Shown here one piece after another: positions 32,647 to 46,100 of a DNA stretch of 64,000 bases. The notes beneath the pieces were generated by a model. It was given only the letters and a program-made list of their open reading frames with translations. It was not told the origin of the DNA and made no database searches. How positions within the stretch are numbered: the first letter of the stretch is position 1; the number at the start of each line of letters is the position of its first letter. This DNA comes from Phytoseiulus persimilis. Its lineage: Eukaryota > Arthropoda > Arachnida > Mesostigmata > Phytoseiidae. The stretch is taken from contig CM075102.1 in assembly GCA_037576195.1 (NCBI GenBank), forward strand, positions 33,166,745 through 33,230,744. The letters are read 5' to 3'. A program made the translations under genes and the position numbers.

Positions 32647-35600
32647 CTATATCACCATCGTGAAAGCCATGATGACGAGGAATATCAAAGAAAAGAATGC
32701 ATGGAGTAACATCTTGATGCCCTCGACGAGCCAGTGACCGCGTTTGCCTTTAGCGATCGGCACTTTCCTTGTTTGCAAAGCGCCGACGATTCGTTCCTCA
32801 GCGGTCAGGAGGGTTTCGCGCGCTTTCGGCCATCTTCCCGGACCTTCGAGACGGTATTGATATGGGAGGAGAGGTCCGAACATGAGAGTAGACCAGAGGG
32901 TTGGGTCCGACACAAACAACTTGAACATGTTCGGTCTGACTCCAAGCTCGTCGGCCATCTCGTCCATATAAGGCATCCAGTCGACCTCAATTGTGTTGCG
33001 AGGTCCCTCGAAGTATCGACTTCTCACATTCCTTTTGTAAGCTTCAATGCTTTTGTTCATGACGTTCTTCGAAGGCAGAGTTTGCTTTCCTGCGAAGATT
33101 CGAGCTACCCATCGCGACTGGATTTCAGAGATCGGCATCAGTGGTCCGATGGGCTGAGCCATGCCTATGAAAGCGAGGGTGGGGTGGTTCGGGTCGAAAA
33201 CCATTTTGTAGAGGTCGATCTTGTTGTCTCGACAAGAGACGAGCTGGAAAGTCATCGAGCAATTAGAATTTCTCGGATACGACCAACCATGGTCTCCTCC
33301 CACAAAATCTTAGTGATTGAGTCTCTGACCGATGGCGTCACTAACGTTTTCGTCGAAGAACGGGAAACTGATTCTGTATCCAGTGGCCATGATGACGTCA
33401 TCCATTGGAGTGGATTTGGTTTCTCCTTCGAAAACAATTCCGTCCTCGGTGAAGCGTTTGATGTTGCCCTTGACAATGATAGTGCCGCTGAGGATACGGT
33501 TTGGTAGGGCGTCGTTCACCATGACGTGCTGAGCGAAGATTCTGCAACCCGATCGGGAAAAAAATTGTGGTTAATCATTGTCGAGGAGGGGGCTCTATGT
33601 GGAACTCGACCGACTATCTGGGCGTCAGCGCTCTCGAATAATCACCTGTGAGTGGGTTTCAGGTTGTAAACTTCGTGATCGAAACGGGTCTGGATTTTCT
33701 GTTCACAGAACCAGCACAGGATCTTGTACGGCAGCAGGGAGAAGAAAATGTTTCCCAGGCGTGTCATCACGCTGATGTCGAAAGGTCTTCCATGTTTGCC
33801 AACTCTGTGAATAACCCATGCTCCACGGCGAGTCGAAAGATAGACCTGTTCGGAGGATGTGAATTCAGTTGGAGAGGGAATTTCTGCAGATTTTGAAGCC
33901 TCGAAGTCAATTCAAGGAATTGCATCGGGCGAAGTTTCTCGACCAGGCTGCATCGAGGGCCAAATTTCTATCCGGATAACCCGCGTGTGATTTCCAGTTC
34001 TAATCGGGCTTCCGGTCGTGATCCATGAGGGCGTCGGACGAAGCATTGTTTAGGAGAGCCAAGCGCCACGCGATGAGGAGAGTAATAGATTCGGCCCCTC
34101 CCGCTCGGAGTTTTCCTCTCTTCGTGGCTTTTCGGAAGGTCTCTGCCAGGCCGAGACTCTCTGTGACTGCAGAACACGAGTAATGAAGACTGATATCGGA
34201 ACGATGACTGGATCCCGTTCAGCGTACCGATCGGTTACGCATTGAGAAAGTGAACGATCTTGAGCGAATGTACCGTATAATGCCTGGGAACACGTGGCTC
34301 GACGTTCGCCGGCTTGGCAGCAGCATGCCATCTGTTGCCAAGGACCAGAGCTGTGCGCCGCGCCGGAGATCCGCCGGCGAGCAGCGCCGCCGAGGTCGGG
34401 ATGGCCCCGCCAGCCGCCGTGCGCCCGAGCGCGGCGCCGGCGGCCTACCTTGTGATTGAGCCCCACAAGTAGGGGTGGCTCTCGGTCTCGGATGCTTGCG
34501 ACTAGTCGCAAGTATCCATGAGTCCGAGTCTGCGGCCCCTAGCCATAAGTCTCAAATCATGGTCTCAGTAACGGAACGCAATTAGAAAAACACAAGAACC
34601 TTCGATCAGCGAACCAATGAATCGGCTCCGTCTGTGTGCATGTTGCGGCGTCATTGCCGCCAGCACGATACATCTTAAGACTCTTCTCACCACAGTGAAT
34701 CGGAGTCGAACTGAACTATCGGAGGTCGTCTACGATCACGTGCTTCCCATGCGTATCGATGGACAGATCGGTTGTGCTCGAAATTCGATCCAAACGGCTT
34801 TCAATCGATACATCCGACTGTCTCGAAGATTTGAAAATTGTATCCACCCACAGAATTGACGATCCACGTTTCGCTTCGAATTTCAGTTCATCTTCCCCAT
34901 CGCGAAAAGATTGAAAAGTTTTGAAGCTCCCGTCGGCTCATTCCAAGTCTGCGAGTGAATTGATCACAGCGTAACGCGACATTCACGTCGCGGACTCTCT
35001 CTCCTGTCACTGGAGAGTTTAAGCTCCCGCCGTTTCCGTATGAACAAGCGTGTAGAAAGGTCGATGTGCGGAGCAAAACTGTCGGTGTGTCCAGAGTCCA
35101 GAGCGATGTCGAGTTCCGTCCTGCAGTGAAACAAAAGGTCGGCAAGAGGACGCCAACTTCCCAGGATTGCGAGGTCTGTTTTGCGAGACCTGCGGTTCTG
35201 TTCCCCCGATTCGATTCATAATCTCCGAGAAATGAATTCTCTGCAGAAAGTGAAATGCAATGAGCGTGTCCTTTCTGCAGGATATCCAAGCGCCGATATT
35301 TGGTTCGTTTTCGCGCAAATAGTTCAGTGAAAACTCGTTGGTGGCTTGGTTTGAAACTTCCTGACGCTTTCTGTAACGGGGGAGACCGCGCTACTGGTCG
35401 GAACGATGTCGAGCCGAGTCGAGAACTGCTCCATGACTCTGCATAAGTTGGACACCGTGAAGTATCCATCCAAGGTGAGATGACATGGGATCAGAAAATC
35501 TTGCCGGCCGATTGTGGAGAAATTAATGCTATTCTCGAAATTGTATGAGGAGGCTCCAACTGTCGATAATTCTAAGAGATTCCCTGCAACGAGAGCGAGA

Positions 35601-38600
35601 GGAGAGGCGACACTGCTCGCGCTACGTGTGTGTGTGTAATGTGTCGCCGTCGGGAGAGAACTATGATAAAAATCTTGTAGAGAGTCGTTACACGAGTGAC
35701 GAGCGGGCGTCTTCGAAACCAGGCCTTTCCGCACGTGGAGTTACGAGTCGGTCGAGAGGAATTTTCGATTCACAGAACGTCCATGAGCGAACAAGCCGCT
35801 TAACGTTCTCTTCACCAACAATGAATCAAACAATCCAGGTCTGGCGGATCTTCGGACGATTGACGCTTCCTTCAGGTTCCGTGGGCGAGCCGAAAAAAGT
35901 TTTTTGTAAGCTCTGTCTTGAACCATCGAAAACTCTATGTGGCTACGGTGACAGCACTGGAACCGAAACTCTCCTCCACCACATCGCCCGTAAACATCCA
36001 GGTGAAGTTTCGGGAGGTAAAAAATCGAGAACATTGTTAGATTCTTGGAAGAAATTTGTCACAAACGACGTCGAATCGCATTCCGGTGAATCTGCTCGGG
36101 CTCGAAAATTCAGTCTCGCGAGGGACTTGGCCTTGTGGATAAGCGAGGACATCCTGCCTTTCTCTTCCGTTGAGGGCTCAGGAATGAAAAGATTTTTCGT
36201 TCGCAAAAAAAATTTTGACCAGCGAATCGGAAATCCCTGTCCGCAGCACGGTTTCAAGAGGAGCCCTTGATGACGCTTACGATCACCTCAAAAGAATCAT
36301 CGTTGGAAAACTCCCGAAACCGGGACGTTTCCATATCTCTACCGATACCTGGACAGACAGATATCGACACCTCCCGTACATCACTGTGGTTCTCCACTAC
36401 TTGGACGAAAACTTCACCTTGACGTGCATACCCCTCAAAACAGACCATTTCCCCGGACCTCATACGGGACCCAACATCCTTGAGGAAATTATTTCTACTT
36501 TGGAACAGTTTAAGCTGAACAAAGAACTTATGTTCACCGTTATATCGGATTCAGCGAGGAATATGATACGCGCATTCAAAGACTACATGCACATCCGCTG
36601 CGCGGACCATCGGATCCATCGGGCTTTGACAGCCGATTTTTACGGAACCCCCATCGGCATGAGAGTTCTCGAGTTGCGATCCAGACTCATGAAAGTTTAT
36701 CGTCATCTCATCTATAGAAAAAACCGCTTGTCAGTCGAATTGCGAAAGAAAAAGCGCAGGAAGTCTTCTTGGACCAACTGAAAAAAGCCGATGAAATCGA
36801 GAATTCTGGATCTCAGTATCTCACAGTACGTCATAATTCGTCACAGATCGGGAATGCGGACGATCGATTAGTAGATCTCTGCGTGAATGACAACTCGCTT
36901 CAAGGGTATGACTCGAAAGGACTCAAAGCTGATGTAGCAACTCGATGGGCGTCTGTGTGTCGACTTTTCGAGTCCGCAGCCAATTCATATGAGGTTTTCA
37001 ACGAAGTCCTATTGAAGATCGGCTCTTACGAACATCTGCTGGATCCAAGAGAAGTTGATGAAATTCGCATTACTGCGAAACAGTATCGGGTATGTTGCAT
37101 CTGCTGCAAGCAGTAAGTGCACCTTCCGAGATGCTGCTGGACTCACTTAAATTTTCTAATCTCGAACAGAATCAGTCCAGGTATGCTAATTACCTCCAGG
37201 GCCAGTGATTCTGGGTTGCTGAATGTCCTGTCATTTCACAATTTCAGGCAATTCTTGATCTCATGATGGTCTTGCAATCCTCGGCGAAACCATCGATCAA
37301 CATGGTCGTTCTCGGGGTGATAGATATCGAGGCAAATCTTCTGAAGTTCGAAGATGAGTTCTCTTCGGAAACGAGAGATACGGGCATGAAATTCAATCGA
37401 GAACTTGCTCAGCAACTCCGGCAGTGTGTGAGCGGCCGTATGCGCCCATTTCACAGGGTGGAACTTTTCGGACCACTCTTAGATCCAGAGATGAAGCAAA
37501 TCCCGAAAATCAGGGCTGAGGTCCCGGGTGGAGACGTCATCAAGTTCTTACTCGATGCCATTTACGAGTACACTACCATTGAGGAGTCCGACGACGACAT
37601 CGCAATTGTTCCTGAGTCGCCGATCAAGAAGCAAAGGTCGTCGTTGATAAACAAATACACCGCACGTTCCCATGACACCGAGACCGTGTCCAGCGAAGTC
37701 GCCCGGTATCTTGCATTGCCAGTGAAACTCAGTGAAATGTGCAACGCAGACGAGGCAGACAAAGTTCTGCAATGGTGGTCAAGGAATGCAACAATTTTCC
37801 CAAGGGTATCGGAACTAGTGCGTATTGTGCTTCCCATTCCGGCGACGTCAGCAGAGCCAGAAAGAAGATTCTCGTCAGCCGGGAACGTTTTGCGCGAAAA
37901 GCGATGCTCAATGGACCCTTCCACAATGTCCAAAACCCTGTTCATTCACGATAACAGAAAATTCCTGTAGATACCACTTTTTGCTTCTGGTGATTTGAAA
38001 GTTGCCGTGGAAAATGGCTGGTTCCTGCCGGGAAATGAGTTCCAGCAGGGAAATCTTCCGTTCCGTTACCAGGTCCGCAACTGTCAAGCCAGATTCTTTT
38101 CTCATGAGGAACCCATTCTCCTCACAAATGCATTTCGAAATGTCTGAGAGCGCTGGAAAAGATCCTGGAGCTCGGGGAACGGGTCCCTCATGAAAAAAAA
38201 TCTGGTTTGACAGTTGCAGACCTGGTGACAGAACGGAAGATTTCCTCGCTGGAACTCATTTCCTGGCACGTACCAGCCATTTACCACCGCAACTTTCGAA
38301 TCATCAGAAGCAAAAAGTGGAGGGTGATGGAACAGGTGGTCGGATACCGGAGTAACCCAGGCTGGATACCAGCCCATTTTCTAGACTACAGAGACGTTGG
38401 CAACATTTTCAAAAAAATCCGGTTTTATAGTTGTAGACCTGGTACTTGACACTCATTGTAGAGAATAATATACAACTTGTGATCGCCCTATTAAGATGTT
38501 CCTAATTTTAAATCTGGAATTGATATATTGCACGTTGAGTCTGAAGTACTCAATAGGACGGAAGAAATTGAAACATGACTTTTGTGAATTATCTCGCTTG

Positions 38601-40842
38601 AGTACAGGCACTTCTCGCGCCGAACAGGCTGAATTCCACTAGCCACTGCCTGTGAGCAGGAATCTGCGGCGCGCCGGGCCAGTTTTCTCCGCCGCGGGGC
38701 GCCGCGGGGCGCCGCGGGGCGCCGCGGGGCGCCGCGGCGATCGTCGCCGCCGCCTTTCTTTCCGTCCGGCGCCGCCGCCGTCAAAATCCTCACGGCGCAC
38801 AACTCTGCCAAGGACAGCCATTTGCAATGCGTACAGAATTTCTTTCTGATCTACCTTGCTCTTCTGACGGACGCTTTCTGTTCTCCCATCATCGGATCCC
38901 ATTAAATGAATCAGCTCCGATTTTTTCTGGCCGGGGAAGCTCGGAAGCTTCAACGATCTCTGATTTTCGGCGCAAGAACTACGCTGTGCAGGACGCCCGC
39001 ACCGGATCAAAATTCTGACGGAAACAAACTGACCTGGTCCGCAATGGCGCTGAGTTCAACGGCTGCGTCGCCGCCAGAGTTTCCTACGCCAACGACACAG
39101 ACTTGACGATTCTCGAAGCCTGCCGGGCGGCGGTAGTCGTGGGTGTGGATGACGCGTCCCTTGAACTTCTCCTGATCAGGGAACTTCGGCATCAGAGGGA
39201 ATGTATGATGTCCTGCAACGGATTCCGAACTCAGACGCGAAAACTAAGGAATGCGGGCGACGAGTGGGTGATAGGATTCAAGGATTAGAGAAAGCGATGA
39301 ATCACGTGAACAAATGAAGTCTCCGATCGCAATCCACGCACCAGTGCAAACCATGACACCGTCGTAAACATCTTCGGAGATCTCTCCATCATCCAAGTTC
39401 TTGACCTTGACCTCCCAACGGTGAGTCTCAGCGTAGTCGTCGGTGGGCTTCACCGACAAGACTTCGTGGCGGAGCTTGATGTAGTTCCGCATTCCGTACT
39501 TCTCAGCGTACATGTCCAAGTATTGGATCATTTTGGAGTTGTGCATGAAGTTCGGGAACTCGGTTGGGGGTGGGAAGTCGCTATAATAGAGAAAAGTAAC
39601 GTTTTTGAGCTTTCAGAACTCGATTCTCGCTCTAAGAAATCCTGGGCGCGCGCACGGAGTCACACCTCCCAATGTTGGTGAGCCACAAACGTCATTGGCA
39701 AGAATCGCAAACCAAATCGCGACATCAAAGACTTCAGCAGGTGACAGAGATTCACCGACCAAATTCAGCGGAAAGAAGATGCTCCGGGGACTCGACGCCT
39801 GAGCCATGAATGTATTCCCGAACGCAAGAACAAAATATGGAGGCCTACGCGTTGTCATAAATTTTCCCGCGCAATGTCACCCATCCTCAAGTCAGCGCGA
39901 AGCGTATGATTTATTGCTACGGAACTTGCCGCGCGATCGCGATGCAGGCAGAACGGTCCTCACTTTCGCACAAGAGATTCTTCCATTGGTAGCCCTTTCA
40001 ACGGTTCTCGAATGCAAATCGAAACGGAAAGCGAGGGACTGCAAGCATTGCAACGATATATCATTGCCTCGATAATTGGTTTCTGGTCGGTTACGTAACA
40101 CGGAAGTAAGTGAGGCCGCTAAATGGCGCGCGAGATCAAAGTCAAGCACAGAAAGTCGCAGCCGCTCACAGTGCGCAATTATGAGCAGGACGCTTTTCGC
40201 TAGAGACCTCTCGGAATCGGAGAGGCCTGGTTTGGAGTCTGTAATGCAGCAAATCCTGTTCACGACAGTGTGGAACAAAGACGGGGGAAATTTGATTTTC
40301 GTCCACAGAAAATGCCAAACTGATCGGCAGGACCGACTTTGGAGCCCAAAACCCGGCACTGATGTTCCGAGTCAGCGTTTCAGCAAATACGCTCATGAGT
40401 GACCTGATTGCAGGAGTCAGATGCTGATATCCTTCAAATCGATAAGATAGCCCTGATATGAGCAAGACGACCTCGCCTCTTTGTTGACACGCTCGTCTTT
40501 AATCGCGTTCTCGGTAAGGGACGAGTATTTAGGTTCCAATCTCGTTCCGCTTTGCAGTTCAGTTTCGATTGTTCAGGTAAGGGCCATGAAAACTTGAGAC
40601 CCGAGAATATTGTCGTGAGAATGAGCTTACCTGAAGGCAGAAATTTCTTTCGATGAATTGATAATGGTGCTCTTCATGACGCCTCCCTTCGCCTCTTCTG
40701 GGTGGTCACTGTATCTCCAGAGTCCTCCAGTGTCGGAAGTGCGCTCGAAGCAAACGACATCCAGACCTTCCTCGACACAAGCTTTAATGGCCGTCATCCC
40801 AGACGCTCCACCGCCTAGAACTGCCACTTTCGGAGCTGGCAT
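32647..40842 (-). CDS. Flavin-containing monooxygenase, intact copy, 6 exons, 540 aa
   Basis: Minus-strand exons 40842-40631, 39580-39342, 39212-39034, 33845-33646, 33541-33346 and 33243-32647 join in phase (212+239+179+200+196+597 nt = 541 codons). FMOs oxygenate soft nucleophiles (N, S) using FAD and NADPH. The FAD motif GGGASG is at residues 10-15, the FMO signature FKGRVIHTHDY at 167-177, the NADPH motif GVGNSG at 192-197 and ATGY at 329-332. The last ~21 residues are a hydrophobic anchor (FFSLIFLVIMAFTMVI), as in microsomal FMOs. Length matches the family (about 530-560). Introns 1, 2, 4 and 5 are 1050, 129, 104 and 102 bp; intron 3 is 5.2 kb and holds a hAT copy in antisense, a hairpin and minisatellites. 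A second, damaged copy lies in the other palindrome arm. Confidence 0.93.
34470..34541. mobile_element. 72-bp MITE (hAT-like), left arm
   Basis: The termini are inverted and start TAGGGG like the 2.7-kb element at 28950. The centre is the perfect palindrome ACTTGCGACTAGTCGCAAGT apart from one end base. Flanks CCCACAAG and GCCATAAG agree at 6 of 8 positions, consistent with a decayed 8-bp duplication. The copy in the other arm is at 56149-56220. Confidence 0.6.
35821..37970 (+). mobile_element. hAT transposase copy, left arm
   Basis: From the ATG at 35821 the product begins with a BED-type zinc finger (CKLC, then HHIARKH). It continues with the hAT catalytic-region block STDTWTDRYRHLPYITVVLH and the CADHRIHR block, and ends with the dimerisation domain (WWSRNATIFPRVSELVRIVL, then PATSAEPERRFSSAGNVL). 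The coding line changes frame at about 36240 and 36775, and a GTATGT...TTCAG interval near 37091-37248 may be a natural intron, so this copy is probably not functional as it stands. It lies antisense to FMO within intron 3. Terminal repeats were not located. Confidence 0.85.
37975..38319. repeat. Fold-back hairpin, left arm
   Basis: Two ~135-bp inverted arms (about 37975-38118 and 38184-38319), roughly 88% identical by eye, are separated by about 65 bp. Both arms begin CACTTTTTGCTTCTG at their outer ends. It starts 5 bp after the hAT transposase stop codon. Transcribed, it would form a long imperfect hairpin. It could be a foldback element or part of the hAT 3' end. Confidence 0.75.
38691..38738. 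repeat. GC-rich 10-bp minisatellite, left arm
   Basis: Nearly five copies of GCCGCGGGGC in FMO intron 3, close to exon 3. The right arm has the complementary array at about 51890-51940 with a different copy number. Confidence 0.85.
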
Positions 40843-43139
40843 GGCTGAAAACAAAGCTTCTGTTAGAAATTCGTTCCGTGATTATAAGAAACTCTCCCTG
40901 GCTCTGAAAGCAAGCTCACAACGACTTTGGGACACATTTGAACGTTTTCGAAACGTCCACCGAACTTGTGAAGAGTTTTTGCGTGCAGCAGTCAGTTTGG
41001 CCTCTGAGACGTCCTCGAAGAGTCCTCGAGAACCTCCGCGCTCTCATCTAGAATTTCCTGAGCAGCTTCGATCATATCTTCAGCGCTTCTCGCTCATCGC
41101 TCGGATCGCTTGCAGAGAAATCGTCTGCCTTATTTCAATTTTCTGGGTTAACTGGATTCGGTCGCCCGCCACGTCCGCAGGAAGCAACCCAATTCTGTTC
41201 CGTTGGCGAAGATTTATTCCGAGCAGCAGTGGGTCAAGCCGGGTTCAAAATGTCCTTGGATACAGACGAGATTACGGACGAAGCGTACTATACAAGTGAT
41301 CACCCGACTTCCTGGCGAAAGGGGAGAGGAACCGGTTCCGGCGGGGAACTTTCGCTTCCATTTGAAGGAGGAAATTTCCGGCGAAGCCACGGCGTATGAA
41401 AAAAAGGGAAACGCTTCCGCGACTTCGTCGTACCGTTAGGTCAATGGGAGGAAAAGCACATCTGCGTATTGGGGAACGGGAGATGTGAGAGTCTCGCTTG
41501 AAGACTTCGGCGTTCCGATGCCAACGACCGGGCCCCGTTTTGGGTCACCCAGAATCGGAATCTCTCCACAACCAGAACTTCTGACGGCCCAGAGAACCGG
41601 AGCAAGCAGAAAATAGTTTGCGCGTGGATCGTCGATTCCAGTTCGCATTCTGTGCCTGCGACAACACAGTCCATGATTCCTACTAATCAAACAACCACAG
41701 TAGGATTAGGCCAGCTGTGACATTCAACTCGGGATGACTACCGAAACGACCGACTGTGAGAAGTCGACGAAGCGATTCTGCTCTTCCCCGTGGGCAAAAC
41801 TATCTGTTCTGCGTCCCAACTGATATTTTCCTCCTAAAATCCGCGGAAGATTACATACTTGAGTACGTAGTCTCAGAAAGGGAGCAGACACTCCGAATAT
41901 TCCTCGACATCGTGGCTCACAATCCGACTCAAACAAAGAATATGATTCATCTAAACCATTCCCAGCTTGATTCACAGGCTGGTGATGGTGACGGAGCTCA
42001 ACGCGCAGTGCAGTCACCTGCAGTGCAAGCAGTCACGGCCTGCATTCGAACTTCACTTGACACGAGGCAGAGCACACGTGAAGTTGGATTTCGTGAACAC
42101 GCCGATAAAACTCATCTCCCGAGGCCTCCAACTCACCTTAAGATGGCTCGCTGTTGCGTATCCTCAAAAAAGCAAATCTCCAAGAGTCGAACGTCCGTAT
42201 TATCGAAGATCAGCACAACATCTATAGCTCACGGCCGTAATCGGCTCCCTCAGCTTGACTGGACTGCGCCGCGTAGCTATTATATGAGCCTCCTTTCCCC
42301 GCTCGCCTGTGGAATCGCGGCGCAACCCTCGCAGAACGCCCGTCCGACGATCTCGGTGTTACGGCTTTAAGTTCCGGCCCCGTCCGGCTTTCCTTACCCA
42401 CAAACTAGCTGAATCGCGGCTTCACCGAGAAGCATCGACGTGAATTCGGCCCGGGGTATTCTGCTGATGGCACTTAGGCTTGGCACCGATCAGACTTCTG
42501 GCTGGGGTCCTCGAATCCTTCGGGGAATGCCTGGAAAGTCTTCTGCGCATGACTCAAATGTTCTGTCATCGATTACAAGACGCGGAAAAGGCTGTCTGAC
42601 AGACTGAGCGGCTATGCTATGCAAAGAGTCCGTCCGAGCGCTGAGGTTGATGAGGCATTCAACGATGACGCAGTTCTTGGCTCAATGAGCTCATTATCCC
42701 GATGAAAATACACAAATGGCAACTGAAGTGGAGTGGCTGGCGTGCGGACGGAAACCGCGCCAAGATTTTGTTCTATAAAATCGCTACTCCGATAAGACTG
42801 AGACGTTAGGCCAAACACGATTTGAAAACAGAGAGATAAATACTCGGACCTTGAGTTTTATTGAGTTCGTCAACGAATTCAGGCATGGTCGCAAGTTACC
42901 GACCTCCGTGAGTCTTCTCGGAATTCGATTCTTAACTGCTGAATCGGAGCTTTACAGGTGCTTCGTCCATTAACTAGGGCGCCGCTGATTGTTCCTATTT
43001 TCTGATGAGTGTCTCTGAGACATGCGTGGATTCTAATCTCAGTTTCTGCAGACGCTGGCTCACCGGAGTGCGAACGCAGCGGCGAACGCACGAGAAGAAT
43101 CTCAACGAATTCCGAAACACATTCACACTCCGTCGAGCT
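40843..43139. other. Upstream of the left FMO; nothing recognised
   Basis: Open frames here (for example 41756-42370) match no family I know. The region is the likely FMO promoter plus unknown sequence, and is duplicated at 47460-49789. Confidence 0.4.
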
Positions 43140-46100
43140 CCTCTTCTCGGTCTGTAGCGGGTCGGGTACCAGTTACCCGAATCCCAGTTACCTGAATCCC
43201 AGTTACCCGAATCCAGATTACCCTCTCTCACCGCTAAATCCTCATGCGCCGAACTCCATGTCCGATTCGCGCGCCGACAGAACTTCGGAAGTTCAAGTCA
43301 GCCAATACTGCCTCTCCCTCAAGGATGACGTTACCCAAGAGTTCCAGTCTCCTATCCCGATTGAAGTTCACGATATTTCTAGTAGGTCTCCGTGGAGACG
43401 TCCTTCACAAAGGGCCTAACCTCTGACTACCGCTGATTTATTAGCGTGTTTTATACTTATTGGCAGCCCTGGCTGCGAGCTCGGAAAAATCAACTTAAAC
43501 CACTGATATCTGATTAACGGGGTACCGGATCGGGCTCCCAGTTGCACGACTGGACTCGCCAGACTCTCTGGATGCCGACACTCCGCCCCGCAGGGCTAAG
43601 TCCCTGCGGGGCGCCCCCAAGTCCCTGCTCGGGAAGGTAGGAGAATTAAACCGATCCGGCCACGTGGTGACGAGCTACCGGCACTTGAGTATTGGCGTGG
43701 TAAAAATTGGATGTTTTCACTAAAATTGCCTAGCTGACTAGTTCTTCTTGTTGATATTTTCGACGAGGCTCGGTGACCTTCGTCGAAAGAGTCAACGGAA
43801 GTTTTCCCTAATTTTTTTTCCGTTTTCGAGATATACTCGAAAAACGGGCTTTTCAGGGGTTTTGTGTGGGACTCGATCCCCAGGAACTCACCGGCGTGTG
43901 TCACTCTGCCTGGTTCCTTCTTGGACTTTGCCCGACCTGGGACTAACTTCAGCTCTCGATATTACCAGTTTTTTAACAACTTCTAGTTCAACTACTCGAA
44001 CTCACTCCGTTCAGCGCGTGGCCTACTGTTGGAGTGACTTGGTCTTTGCAGGGCGTCTGCGCGCAAGTTTTTTAGAGGGTGAGGTCGGTCCGGCGGCGGC
44101 GCTAGGTTTAGCGGGAACTAGAGTGTCTGCATCCGCCGAAGAGCCTAACCTAACCCAGCACTGTACTTCACTGCACGAACACGGCTTTGAATAATCTCTT
44201 TGGATATCTCTTTCAGTCAGTTCCTATGCTTCTCCTAGGGATCCGTCGTGACTCTGGACCTAGACTCTAGAGCGTGAGGATTTGGCGGTGAGAGAGGGTA
44301 ATTTGGAGTCGGGTAACTGGGATTCGGGTAACTGGGATAGGAAGGCTCGTCACCACGTGGCCGGATCGGTTTAATTCTCCTACCTTCCCGAGCAGGGACT
44401 TGGGAGCGCCCCGCGGGGCTAAGACCCTGGTAAATCGGGGTCGATAAATTCAAAAATCACATTTTCAAGCCCCTAGGGGCATTATTCCGAAAAGTCACCT
44501 TGACAAGGTCAAACGGAGGTTACACCGGTTTCCGGACCTAGGCGGACTGGCGAGTCCAGTCGTGCAACTGGGAGCCCGATCCGGTACCCCGTTGATCAGA
44601 TATCAGTGGTTTAAGTTGATTCTTCCGAGCTCGCAGCCAGGGCTGCCAATAAGTACAAAACACGCTAATAAATCAGCGGTAGTCAGAGGTTAGGCTCTTT
44701 GTGAAGGACGTCTCCACGGAGACCTACTAGAAATATCGTGAACTTCAATCGGGATAGGAGACTGGAACTCTTGGGTAACGTCATCCTTGAGGGAGAGGCA
44801 GTATTGGCTGACTTGAACTTCCGAAGTTCTGTCGGCGCGCGAATCGGACATGGAGTTCAGCGCATGAGGATTTAGCGGTGAGGTAGGGTAATATGGATTC
44901 GGGTAACTGGGATTCGGGTAACTGGGATTCAGGTAACTGGGATTCGGGTAACGGGTACCCGACCGTGACGAGCTACCGGCACTTGAGTATTGGCGTGGTA
45001 AAAATTGGATTTTTTTACTAAAATTGCCTAGCTGACTAGTTCTTTTTGTTGATATTTTCGACGAGGCTCGGTGACCTTCGTCGAAAGAGTCAACGAAAGT
45101 TTTCCCTAATTTTTTTCCGTTTTCGAGATATACTCGAAAAACGGGCTCTTCAGGGGTTTTGTGTGGGACTCGATCCCCAGGAACTCACCGGCGTGTGTCA
45201 CTCTGCCTGGTTCCTTCTTGGACTTTGCCCGACCTGGGACTAACTTCAGCTCTCGATGTTACCAGTTTTTTAACAACTTCTAGTTTAACTACTCGAACTC
45301 ACTCCGTTCAGCGCGTGGCCTACCGTTGGAGTGACTTGGTCTTTGCAGGGCGTCTGCGCGCAAGTTTTTCAGAGGGTGAGGTCGGTCCGGCGGCGCTGCT
45401 AGGTTTAGCGGGAACTAGAGTGTCTGCATCCGCCAAAGAGCCTAACCTAACCCAGCACTGTACTTCACTGCACGAACACGACTTTGAATAATCTCTTTGG
45501 ATATCTCTTTCAGTCAGTTCCTATGCTTCTCCTAGGGATCCGTCGTGACTCTAGACCTAGACTCTAGAGCATGAGGATTTGGCGGTGAGAGAGGGTAATT
45601 TGGAGTCGGGTAACTGGGATTCGGGTAACTGGGATAGGACGGCTCGTCACCACGTGGCCGGATCGGTTTAATTCTCCTACCTTCCCGAGCAGGGACTTGG
45701 GGGCGCCCCGCAGGACCAAGTCCCTGGTAAATCGGGGTCGATAAATTCAAAAATCACATTTTCAAGACCCTAGGGGCATTATTTCGAAAAGTCACCTTGA
45801 CCAGGTCAAACGGAGGTTACACCGGTTTCCGGACCTAGGCGGACTGGCGAGTCCAGTCGTGCAACTGGGAGCCCGATCCGGTACCCCGTTAATCAGATAT
45901 CAGTGGTTTAAGTTGATTCTTCCGAGCTCGCAGCCAGGGCTGCCAATAAGTATAAAACACGCTAATAAATCAGCGGTAGTCAGAGGTTAGGCTCTTTGTG
46001 AAGGACGTCTCCACGGAGACCTACTAGAAATATCGTGAACTTCAATCGGGATAGGAGACTGGAACTCTTGGGTAACGTCATCCTTGAGGGAGAGGCAGTA

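Larger units (their letters stand above)
33846..39033. other. FMO intron 3, 5.2 kb, rich in transposons
   Basis: It begins after exon 3 (donor GTCAGT) and ends at the AACAG acceptor before exon 4. From left to right it contains the 72-bp MITE (34470-34541), about 1.2 kb of unidentified sequence with open but unrecognised frames, the hAT transposase copy (35821-37970), a fold-back hairpin (37975-38319) and a GC-rich minisatellite (38691-38738). Confidence 0.8.
32497..43983. repeat. Left arm of a large palindrome (inverted repeat)
   Basis: This 11.5-kb segment reappears in inverted orientation at 46630-58185. The outer limit is where GGTACCGTATTGAT stops matching; the inner limit is inside the central tandem unit (after AACAACTTC at 43983). 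The arm holds the intact FMO gene with its transposon-laden intron, about 2.2 kb upstream of FMO without recognised genes, and the first part of the central array. Confidence 0.93.

Noticed and set aside
34888-35734. Overlapping 100-190 codon frames in FMO intron 3
   Set aside because: No family match, open in more than one frame, and they differ between arms by frame-changing indels.
43160-43225. GGGTAACTGGGATTC repeats as interstitial telomere sequence
   Set aside because: The unit is 15 bp and unlike arthropod TTAGG telomeres.
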